Part shown: piece by piece, positions 52,916 to 61,600 of the stretch | How the letters are laid out: every line of letters begins with the position of its first letter | How positions within the stretch are numbered: the first letter of the stretch is position 1 | Assembly: GCA_040768445.1 (NCBI GenBank) | Contig: JAXGMV010000001.1 | Location: 62,001-126,000, forward strand | Length of the DNA: 64,000 nucleotides | Reading direction: 5' to 3' | DNA from: JAXGMV01 sp040768445 | Lineage (GTDB): Bacteria; Chloroflexota; Anaerolineae; Anaerolineales; Anaerolineaceae | The notes under the pieces: model-generated | Told to the model about the DNA's origin: nothing | The model's database searches: none | The model's input: the letters and a program-made list of their open reading frames with translations, nothing else | Position numbers and translations under genes: made by a program

Positions 52916-53653
52916 ATGCTTGCTCGACGTGTGTTTCTATATGTGTTCCTAATATTAACAATTCTCACCGCCGCTTCTTGCACACCAAAATTGGATGATT
53001 TATCCACTGCTGTAGAGGATCCGGCTGCTGTTTTAACCGCCAATGCTGTTGAAGTTCAAACTCTCTCTGCTGGCTTGCAGCAGGGTGTGGCTCAGCAGGC
53101 AGGTACAATTTCTGTTGTCATAACACAAGCCGGGCAACAAGCAGCACAAAGTGCAACCACACCGCAACCATTAAATTCCACTCAAATCCAGCTAACCCAA
53201 TCTGGAACACAACAACTGCCAACCGTCTACACTTACAAGATTACACCAGCAAAGACATCATCGGTTTTAGGTACATCGATAACACCAACGATGACAAGAA
53301 CAGCGACCAGCGAAATCTCCCAACAGGCGGGATGGTCAGGCAGTTGGACAGCTTACCTTGAACAAACCAACGGCACTTATCTATCTGGACCAATGACTGT
53401 CACTGTCTCAGGTAATACACTTCAAGGAACAGCAAACCTGGGCGGCACAACCATGACCGTAACCAGCGACCTGTCTGGCAGTTCAAATACCATTTATGGT
53501 GCATATTCATCAGGTACAGGGAGCGGTGCATTTGCATGGCTCCAAATATCAGATCAATCTTTCAAAGGAAATGTTGATAACAAGCTGGCTTTTTGCGCTT
53601 CCAGACCAGGCGGCGTCCAGCCCGATCCTTGTGGTTACTTCTTGCCTAGCTAA
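52916..53653 (+). CDS. Secreted lipoprotein of unknown function
   Basis: 245 residues from ATG 52916 with AGAGG eight bases upstream. A lipoprotein signal peptide ends TAASC (Cys22). Residues 30-140 are Gln/Thr/Ala-rich, with little fold expected. The last 105 residues (from GWSGSWTAYLEQTNG) are beta-rich, with VTVSGNTLQGTANL and LSGSSNTIYGAYSS, like small barrel domains. I do not recognise the family. It is the last gene before a clear terminator, behind the second radical SAM gene, but has its own promoter and operator. Confidence 0.7.
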   Translation: MLARRVFLYVFLILTILTAASCTPKLDDLSTAVEDPAAVLTANAVEVQTLSAGLQQGVAQQAGTISVVITQAGQQAAQSATTPQPLNSTQIQLTQSGTQQLPTVYTYKITPAKTSSVLGTSITPTMTRTATSEISQQAGWSGSWTAYLEQTNGTYLSGPMTVTVSGNTLQGTANLGGTTMTVTSDLSGSSNTIYGAYSSGTGSGAFAWLQISDQSFKGNVDNKLAFCASRPGGVQPDPCGYFLPS

Positions 53654-53676
53654 CAAATTTTCATCAGACTTGAATT

Positions 53677-53709
53677 ATCCCCTGACCGTCACAGGGGATT
53701 TTTTCTTTT
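53677..53709 (+). terminator. Rho-independent terminator after the lipoprotein gene
   Basis: ATCCCCTG (53677-53684) pairs with CAGGGGAT (53692-53699) around a seven-base loop, directly followed by TTTTTTCTTTT. A strong, typical terminator that closes the putative RiPP region. Confidence 0.85.
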
Positions 53710-53963
53710 CCATTCATAATCTAGTCGTTACCAAGATAATTAACAGGCAGAATCTGCAGGATAAACAAGATTTTTCCTTATATTTTTTTTATTATCAGTC
53801 ATATAATGGATAGTGTCCCAAAAATAAAAACAACAGCCTGATGTTTATGACTATCAACCATTTGAAGAGTAGTAATAATTATTATTGAACTGATTTTTGC
53901 TTATAATATCATTAGGTCCTTTGATTAGCTTTCGCATCGCAGCAATAAAAAAACAGGCCAGAT
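53710..53963 (+). promoter_or_regulatory. AT-rich upstream region of the BTAD regulator
   Basis: About 250 bases of AT-rich DNA. The best promoter element is TATAAT at 53902-53907, about 60 bases before the start codon, with a poor -35. A second TATAAT-like element is near 53801. I see no supported coding region or strong inverted repeat. Confidence 0.35.
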
Positions 53964-56900
53964 ATGCAGCAAAATCTCCCAATCATTCGAACAAAAACGC
54001 TCGTCCCCCGGCGCAGAAAGGAAGTACTTTCTCGGTCAAGGCTGCTTTCAATTCTGGATAATGTTTTCGACCTTAAACTGCTCATTCTTGCAGCACCAGC
54101 TGGTTATGGAAAGACATCCCTGCTGGTGGATTATGCCCACCAAACAAAAGCACCTGTATGTTGGTTAGCACTCGACCCGCTCGACAGTGATCCAAAGCGG
54201 TTTATTACGCATTTTATTGTGTCGCTGCAGCAAAAATTTCCATCTTTTGGTCAGATAGCGCTATCCACGCTCCAAGATCTCAGGGAGGATACTGTAAACC
54301 TGGACCCGGTTATTTCAGCCATTGTCAATGATGCCTATGATGTCATCAATGAACATTTACTCTTTGTGCTGGATGACTATCACCTGGTAAGGGATAGTAA
54401 GCCAATAGAAACTTTCATCAACCGCATTATCCAGGAAACTGCAGAAAACTTTCATTTCATCATTGCTTCACGTACACTGCTCACCCTGCCAGACTTAAGT
54501 TTGCTTGTTGCCCATTCGCAAGTGGATGGACTCAGCTTCGAAGAACTCGCCTTTATTCCATCAGAAATTCAACAGCTGATGGCAAACAATTATCAAAAAA
54601 CAATCTCAGAAGAAGTTGCCGATGAGATGATTTCCAACACCGAAGGCTGGATTACCGGGCTGCTGTTGACTGCCCAACTATCAGAAAAAGATGCTGTTAG
54701 TCAAAGCCGGGTTAAGAAAGTATCAGGTGTTGACATTTATGATTACCTAACCCAGCAGGTATTTAGTCGTCAATCGCTGATAATGCAGCAGTTTTTGTTA
54801 CGCACATCAGTATTGGAAGAATTTGATGCCAATTTATGCGAAGAAGTCATAGCCAAAGCGTTGAACATCACAGATCAGAACTGGCAGGAAGTGATTGAAG
54901 TCATACAACGTGATAACCTCTTTGTCCTGCCAGTCGGCGATGAAACCCTTTATCTGCGTTATCACCAGCTGTTCCGCGATTTTCTGCAAACACGGATGAA
55001 GGCAGATTATCCTGAAGAAACGCTTTTAATTGAAAAACAGCTGGCAGCATATTATGAATTTAACCGGGAGTGGGAAAGAGCGATTGCGATTTACTCAAGA
55101 GTTGGCACGGTTGAACAACAGGTGCAGCTGGTATGCAAAGCGGCTTCGTCAATGATTGTCAGTGGCCGGCTGGTTACTTTATCAAGCTGGCTTGATCTGC
55201 TGCCACCTAACCTGGTAGACAGCAAACCTGAACTACTGTCAATCAGGGGTTCTATCGCAATGTTAAGGGGAGATTTCGCGCCCAGTCTCGATTTACTCAA
55301 TAAATCAATAAAATTAATGGACGGAACAGACCTGGTTGAAGAGTTAGGCTATGCACTCATTCGTAGAAGTGCTTTGAACCGTCACCTTGGACACTATGAA
55401 GATGCGCGACGTGATGCGCTTACTGCTATTGAACTCACTCGAGGACCAACTGGTAATAAGCAGCAACTTGCTGAAGCACTGCGTTCTGAGGGATTGGTTT
55501 ATTTCCAGATCGGCGAACTAAGTAATGGTCTTGAAAAACTTGACAAAGCCTACCAACAGTTTATTGACATGAGTTATGAGTCAGATGCGGCTAAAGTGCT
55601 CGTGGACATTGGGTGTGTCTATGATGCCATGGGTGATATCGATCATGCTGAAATGTGTTTTTCCAGGTCATTGGAGTACTGGCAAAAAGCCAACAGCACA
55701 TTATGGCAGGCAAATTTACATAATAATATCGGTGTGATTCAATATCAAAAAGGAAAATATGTTGAGTCGATTATCAGTTTCGAAAAAGCGCTAACCTATT
55801 CTCGCATTTCGGCCAACCCGCGCCTGGAAAGCTACACCTTAACCAGCATGGGCGATTTATTCCGGCACTTGCTCGCCTTCAAGGAAGCCAGGCAAGCATA
55901 CAGCCTGGCAGCGAATATCCTTGAAGAAACTAACGATCTTTCATTAGATATTTACGTCACACTTGCACAGGCTGCCCTTGAACGGCTCGACTCAAATTAC
56001 CGTGATGCTTCGAAATTAATTGAAAAGGCACTAACAGTTGCCTCTGGCAGCGGTTCAAAATTTGAATACAACAGCTGTCTTTTGGAACAGAGCTTGCTTG
56101 AGTTCAAAGCCGGCCATTTAGATAAGCTGCCTGAAACACTTCTAAAGCTCGAGTCGGATTTTCTGGCATCTGGTCATCACGTTGAAGCGTTTAAAACTGC
56201 CATGTTGTCATTAATTTTGTCTTCATCGATCAATCAACTCAATAATATTGAAGAAAAATTACAGCAGCTTTCCAACAGTACAAAAAACAACAATTACCTG
56301 GCGATGCTTCAAGTCGGTCTGGAATTTAAACATAACCTGCAGTTAATGGCATCTAAGGCGAAATATAGAGAAGTGCTGTCAAGATTACTAAATGAGATTT
56401 CCGAATTTGAGAAGAAACTGCCCAAAACGCACCGCATCATCCGGCGGCATTCGTCATCCATTGAATTTGCACATCCAAGTCTAACAATACGCGGCCTTGG
56501 ACGGGTGCAGGTATTGTCAGGGGGAAAGATCCTATCTAATAAGGATTGGAAAACCCAGGGAGTACGTGATCTATTTTTCTACTTGTTATCCCAGTCAAAA
56601 GGTGTCACAAAAGAAGAAATCGGCGAGGAGTTTTGGCCCGATATTGATCGTGACACATTAAGGCTGCGATTTAAAAATACCATTTACCGCCTGCGGCGAG
56701 CAGTAGGTCCTGACACCATCAGCTTCACAGACGATGAATATTTCTTCAACCGATCAATTGATTACGAGTATGACGTTGAGACTTATCAAGATGAGCTTGA
56801 GAGTGCCAAAAAAGCACAAACAAAAGACGAGCAGATTGCGCATTTACATGCAGCAGTTGCAGCTTACCATGGGAACTTGCTGCCAAAATTGGACTATGAT

Positions 56901-57203
56901 TGGGTAATCATTGAACGGGAAAGGCTGCGGTTAACTTTCATCGATGCGGCACTAGAACTAACAAATTTATATTTAGAAAATCAAGATTTTCAATTGGCAA
57001 TCAACACTGCCAACCGGGCGCTTCAAGAAGATATTTTTGATGAGTCTGCTTACCGTGCAGCGATGGTCGCCCACGCAGCATTGAACGACCGTCCAGCTGT
57101 CGTCCGCCTGTATGAAAAATGTAAATCCACTTTAAAAATTGAATTGGACCTGGAACCATCTGCAGAAACTACCAGGTTATTTAATACCCTGATTGAACGA
57201 TAA
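53964..57203 (+). CDS. MalT-like STAND ATPase with C-terminal SARP/BTAD output domain
   Basis: 1079 residues. N-terminus VPRRRKEVLSRSRLLSILD as in MalT, Walker A APAGYGKTS (Lys50), Walker B LLFVLDDYH near residue 135. About eight TPR-like repeats fill residues 400-800. The C-terminal end has a winged-helix OmpR-type DNA-binding domain (LFFYLLSQSKGVTKEEIGEE, LRLRFKNTIYRLRRAVG; about residues 840-925) and a BTAD helical domain up to the end. Ligand binding probably drives ATP-dependent assembly and transcription activation. The next genes, in the same direction, are the likely targets. Confidence 0.9.
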   Translation: MQQNLPIIRTKTLVPRRRKEVLSRSRLLSILDNVFDLKLLILAAPAGYGKTSLLVDYAHQTKAPVCWLALDPLDSDPKRFITHFIVSLQQKFPSFGQIALSTLQDLREDTVNLDPVISAIVNDAYDVINEHLLFVLDDYHLVRDSKPIETFINRIIQETAENFHFIIASRTLLTLPDLSLLVAHSQVDGLSFEELAFIPSEIQQLMANNYQKTISEEVADEMISNTEGWITGLLLTAQLSEKDAVSQSRVKKVSGVDIYDYLTQQVFSRQSLIMQQFLLRTSVLEEFDANLCEEVIAKALNITDQNWQEVIEVIQRDNLFVLPVGDETLYLRYHQLFRDFLQTRMKADYPEETLLIEKQLAAYYEFNREWERAIAIYSRVGTVEQQVQLVCKAASSMIVSGRLVTLSSWLDLLPPNLVDSKPELLSIRGSIAMLRGDFAPSLDLLNKSIKLMDGTDLVEELGYALIRRSALNRHLGHYEDARRDALTAIELTRGPTGNKQQLAEALRSEGLVYFQIGELSNGLEKLDKAYQQFIDMSYESDAAKVLVDIGCVYDAMGDIDHAEMCFSRSLEYWQKANSTLWQANLHNNIGVIQYQKGKYVESIISFEKALTYSRISANPRLESYTLTSMGDLFRHLLAFKEARQAYSLAANILEETNDLSLDIYVTLAQAALERLDSNYRDASKLIEKALTVASGSGSKFEYNSCLLEQSLLEFKAGHLDKLPETLLKLESDFLASGHHVEAFKTAMLSLILSSSINQLNNIEEKLQQLSNSTKNNNYLAMLQVGLEFKHNLQLMASKAKYREVLSRLLNEISEFEKKLPKTHRIIRRHSSSIEFAHPSLTIRGLGRVQVLSGGKILSNKDWKTQGVRDLFFYLLSQSKGVTKEEIGEEFWPDIDRDTLRLRFKNTIYRLRRAVGPDTISFTDDEYFFNRSIDYEYDVETYQDELESAKKAQTKDEQIAHLHAAVAAYHGNLLPKLDYDWVIIERERLRLTFIDAALELTNLYLENQDFQLAINTANRALQEDIFDESAYRAAMVAHAALNDRPAVVRLYEKCKSTLKIELDLEPSAETTRLFNTLIER

Positions 57204-57225
57204 TCTTCCTATCTTTCTTCCCTTT

Positions 57226-57256
57226 TTGATTCAAATTTTAAAGTCATTGTTATAAT
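57226..57256 (+). promoter_or_regulatory. Promoter upstream of the small membrane peptide
   Basis: TATAAT (57251-57256) preceded by TGT forms an extended -10; TTGATT (57226-57231) is at 19-base spacing. The leader would be about 140 bases. It is the same TTGTTATAAT string as in the nucleoside hydrolase promoter. Confidence 0.45.
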
Positions 57257-57404
57257 TCCCGCCGCCCACGGAAACTTCATTGAAATTGGCGTGTTTCTTG
57301 CTATGAATATCAAGAAATGAAGCCTGTTTTGCATCCTGCCTGGTGAGAAAATCAACAGGTAATACCAATATTTATTATCACTATTTATACATAGGGAGTA
57401 TCAA

Positions 57405-57545
57405 ATGAAAACATTGTCAGGTAAGCTCGCGCACTTCTCCGGAAAATTAGCTCACAACGCACGGCTGATCTTATTCATCATCACCCTGCTGTTATTCATC
57501 CTTGCAGCTGGAGCCCCCTGCGCAACCGGGTCTGTTGGCATCTAA
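57405..57545 (+). CDS. Small single-helix membrane peptide
   Basis: 46 residues; GGGAG lies seven bases before the ATG. The N-terminal half is basic and amphipathic with a short repeat (SGKLAHF, SGKLAHN), then one helix (LILFIITLLLFILAA), and it ends GAPCATGSVGI. It lies nine bases before the DUF5317 gene and follows the BTAD regulator. It could be a secreted signal after cleavage behind AAGA, or a membrane subunit; neither is proven. Its tight operon position and good ribosome site support it as a real gene. Confidence 0.65.
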   Translation: MKTLSGKLAHFSGKLAHNARLILFIITLLLFILAAGAPCATGSVGI

Positions 57546-57554
57546 TCTAACAGC

Positions 57555-58145
57555 ATGATCCTCCTCCTGGCAGTAGTCCTGGGACTGACTGCAGGGTTGT
57601 GCAGAGCGAGGATCGGGAAAAGAAAATACAGGTATGAAGAATTAAAAGCGCCCCTTCTGGTGCTTGTTGCTTTCATCCCTCAATACCTTATCTTTTTCCT
57701 ACCTTCAACCCGCGCCCTGATTCCAAATCGGCTGGCATCGATTCTGTATATCGGTTCGCTGATTCCTTTAATCGTTTTTGCGTTCCTTAACATCAGAATA
57801 AACAGTTTTTGGCCAATCTCTGCCGGCTTTTTTATGAACGCCCTGGCCATTGTTCTCAACGGTGGATGGATGCCGATAAGCCCGAATATGGTTCAAAAAT
57901 TGCATCCTCATTCTGCTGAGGGTGCATGGCGGATTGGAGAGCGGCTTGGCTACAGCAAGGACATTGTTCTGCAGCCAGAAGCCACCCGCTTATGGTTCCT
58001 CTCTGATCGGTTTTCTCTGCCGGAATGGCTGAATTACCAGGTGGCATTCAGCCTGGGAGACATCTTCATTTTTGCAGGTGTTGCGCTGCTGCTGTGGTCA
58101 TTAGGCGGTAAACTACAAGTTTCGTACAAAGGAGAAAAACAATGA
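57555..58145 (+). CDS. DUF5317-family membrane protein
   Basis: 196 residues with five hydrophobic segments. The loop NGGWMPISPNMV (about residues 96-107) and the C-terminal FSLGDIFIFAGVALLLW are typical of DUF5317, a family without known function that is frequent in Chloroflexota. Sandwiched between the small peptide and the small NHLP-like gene, with which it overlaps by ATGA, so the three should be one operon under the BTAD regulator. Confidence 0.75.
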   Translation: MILLLAVVLGLTAGLCRARIGKRKYRYEELKAPLLVLVAFIPQYLIFFLPSTRALIPNRLASILYIGSLIPLIVFAFLNIRINSFWPISAGFFMNALAIVLNGGWMPISPNMVQKLHPHSAEGAWRIGERLGYSKDIVLQPEATRLWFLSDRFSLPEWLNYQVAFSLGDIFIFAGVALLLWSLGGKLQVSYKGEKQ

Positions 58146-58420
58146 GCAATCTATTTGGAAGCTACAGTGACTATGATGAGTCTGTCCGTTTGAAAGAACG
58201 TGAGTACAGTCGGATCTTGTCTGCGGCAGTTGTCAACAAGAAATTTAGAAACCTGCTGCTTGCAAACCCCGGCCTGGCAATTCAGAAGGGCTTTGGTGGC
58301 GAGGCATTCCATCTTGAAAAAGATGAGACTGAGCGAATCAACGCCATCAAAGTAACGAACCTGGAAGAGTTTGCCCGTTTGATGAACCCCTACAGGTCAT
58401 ACTGCGCTTCACATGCGTGA
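58142..58420 (+). CDS. Small NHLP/Os1348-like protein, possible RiPP-type precursor
   Basis: 92 residues with a strong AAAGGAG site. The middle (ILSAAVVNKKFRNLLLANPG ... VTNLEEFARLMN) has the helical pattern of nitrile-hydratase-leader-like (Os1348-type) precursors. It ends with YRSYCASHA, which could be a short core with one Cys. No modification enzyme is adjacent, but the putative RiPP cluster is 5-10 kb upstream. It could equally be a small structural protein. Confidence 0.55.
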   Translation: MSNLFGSYSDYDESVRLKEREYSRILSAAVVNKKFRNLLLANPGLAIQKGFGGEAFHLEKDETERINAIKVTNLEEFARLMNPYRSYCASHA

Positions 58421-58606
58421 AATTTATCTCGCTTTACACAAGTTCGGCTTATTTATTGTTTGAAAAATACGCATAACAGTTTCATTGTCAGGTTGTGTAT
58501 GGATGAAAAATAACAATATAGCAATTATTGGTAAAGATTACAGGTGCTTTTGTTGTGCTTTAACAGGCGATTCCTCGTTCTGTTGTCGTACCTACTTAAG
58601 TAATAC

Positions 58607-58632
58607 AGCCTTGTGGTAACGCAAGGCTTTTT
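58607..58632 (+). terminator. Rho-independent terminator
   Basis: AGCCTTG (58607-58613) pairs with CAAGGCT (58622-58628) around an eight-base loop and runs into TTTTT. It ends the BTAD-controlled operon or attenuates the next gene, whose ATG is 53 bases downstream; no promoter is obvious in between. Confidence 0.65.
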
Positions 58633-58684
58633 ATGGTTTTAAAAAATCAAAACTTATATAAGGATCTCAAGGAAGGAGCAATAA

Positions 58685-61600
58685 ATGATACACCACAAAA
58701 AATTGGAACTTTTTACTCGTAAAATGACATATATTGTCATGCTGGTTGCCCTGCTTTTAGGGAGCTTTACCAGCCCGGCTCAGGCAGCTAAAGAAGAACC
58801 GCCTGAGGAACCCGCCCGTACTACGACGGACCTGGCCCTCAAGGCCGTAGTTGCCTCAGCTCAAACCGGCTCTGGCGGCATTGCCTGGGGAGACCCGGAC
58901 GGCCCCCACTCTACATACAGCCAGTGGCCAATCACCTTCAACCAGATGGGACACGTCATTCAGTCCTACCAGAATTACAGTTCTGGAACCAGTTCAGCCT
59001 ACTTCCATCACGGCATCGACATGATTGCCAGCAGCAGCGGAGGTAATGTTTATACGCGCTCTGGTGGACAGGTTGTCAATGTGGAAAATTACAATACCAG
59101 CGACCTGTACTGGGAAGTCGCCATACTGGATGCTGAAGGGTACGTGTGGCAGTACCATCACATATACAAAAACTCCATACCAACTACCATCAAGAATGCG
59201 TACGCTGATTACCAGGCTAACCCGGCTACCGGCGGGTTTGTGGCTGCCAACACAAAAATTGGCACCGTCGTATCCTGGCCGGTTACCTCATTCGGTTACC
59301 GCTTCCACCACATTCACCTGAACATTCTCGGTGCAGGTGATGTATACCTAAATCCGCTCGAATTTCACACGCTGGCGAACGACACCCAATCACCTGAGAT
59401 CCAGACCATCGGACTGTTGAATGGTAATTCAATCATCAGCGGTTCTGTTGCACCTGACAATTACGGTCTTTACGTCAAAGCTCGCGACCTGTTTATGAGC
59501 AGTGTCTACTATCTGCCACCGTACAAAACTGAGTTCTCAATGGACGGCGGCGAATGGGTGACCGTTTGGGAATTTGACGACCTGCCCGGCGGCCCATCAG
59601 ATACAGATTATGTCAATGATTTCTTTGTGGCACCGCCCACCTGCGGTAATTATTCCTGCCGCGAGTTTTACATTGACCTTGGCTTTACCACCAGCGGACA
59701 GCGCACCTTTACGGCAGCCGGCGGCGAACACACTATCGACGTGCGGGTTTGGGATTACAACGGCAATTCCGACACAGACTCCTTCACTTATACCGTTGCC
59801 AACCCGGTCAACACAGCCCCGGTTGCTGATGCCCAGTCTGTTACGACTGCTGAAGATACAGCCAGTAATATAACCCTGACGGGCACGGATGCCGACGGCA
59901 ATGCATTGACCTACAGCATTGTTTCCAATCCCGTCAATGGCACCCTCAGCGGCTCTGCACCGAATGTCACTTACACCCCGGCCCTCAATTTCTCAGGAAC
60001 TGATTCCTTTACTTTCAAAGTCAATGATGGCACAGTTGATTCAGCACCTGCCACGGTATCCATCACCGTTGACCCGGTCAACGATGCACCTGTTGCTGAC
60101 AGCCAGAACTTATCGGTTGATGAAGATGGATCTCTGGGTATCACCCTTACCGGTTCAGATACGGAAGGCAGTGCCTTAACATTTGCACTCCTTTCTTCAC
60201 CTGCCAGCGGAAGCCTTACCGGCACAGCGCCAGACCTAACCTACACACCGAGCGGCAACTTTGCCGGCAGCGACAGCTTCACTTTCAAAGTCAACGATGG
60301 CACAGCTGACTCACTACCTGCAACAGTTGCAATTACAGTCAACCCCGTCAACGACCCACCCGTAGCCAACGACCAGACCCTGACTGTTGAGCAAGACAGC
60401 GCCATTTCCTTCACGCTGGACTACAGCGATCTGGATGGTGATGCGCTGGCATTTGCGCTGGATGCTGACGTAGCAAACGGCGTTCTCAACGGCACCGCAC
60501 CTGACCTGACCTACACACCTGACGCCGGTTATTACGGCTCAGACAGCTTTACCTACACCATCACCGATGCTGGCGCAGTGAGCGACTCAGCCATCGTGTC
60601 TATCACCGTGACCCAGGTCATCCCGGTCAACAACCCGCCCACCGCCGACGCCCAATCCGTTACAACAAACCAGGATGTGCCGGTTGAAATTACCCTGACC
60701 GGTTCTGACCCGGACGGCGACCCGCTAACATTCACAGTCCTGACGCAGCCAGCCCCAGCTAGCGGCACACTGAGCGGCACAGCCCCTAACTTGACCTACA
60801 CCCCGGCAACCGGTTTCATAGGGTCTGACAGCTTCACTTTCAAGGTCAACGATGGATCTGCAGATTCCGATCCTGCGACGGTGAGCATCACTGTTAACAA
60901 GGTCAACAATGCACCTGTGGCTGAAGATCAGAGCACTAATACTGATGAGGATACACCTAAAGAGATCGAATTGTGGGCTGATGATATCGATGGCGACACC
61001 CTTACTTTTATCATCCAAACACAGCCCCAGCACGGCACCCTCTCAGGTACCGGCGGAGTGGTCACCTACACACCTGCACTCAATTACTTCGGCGATGATA
61101 GCTTTACCTTCTACGTCAACGACGGCATAGTCGATTCAGCTCCTGCAACTGTTTTTATCTCCGTTGCTGCCGTACAGGATTTACCTGTCGCTGACAACCA
61201 GTCTGTCTCTGTGGATGAGGATTCTTCAGTCGCTATTACACTGACCGGTTCTTCTGATACCGGCAATACCTCATTCTTTGTTGTGGCACAGCCTGCCAAT
61301 GGTACCCTCTCCGGCTCTGCACCAAACCTGACCTACACTCCCAAGCCCAATTTCAATGGCACTGACTCCTTCACCTTCAAGGTCTTTGATGGTTGGAGTG
61401 ACTCAAACATTGCCACCGTGAGTATCACCGTAAATCCAATAAATGATGCACCTGTGGCTGAAGATCAGAGCACTAATACTGATGAGGATACACCTAAAGA
61501 GATCGAATTGTGGGCTGATGATATCGATGGCGACACCCTTACTTTTATCATCCAAACACAGCCCCAGCACGGCACCCTCTCAGGTACCGGCGGAGTGGTC

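Noticed and set aside
58421..58684. Riboswitch (c-di-GMP type) ahead of the repeat protein
   Set aside because: There is a terminator hairpin, but I could not match the conserved GEMM segments.
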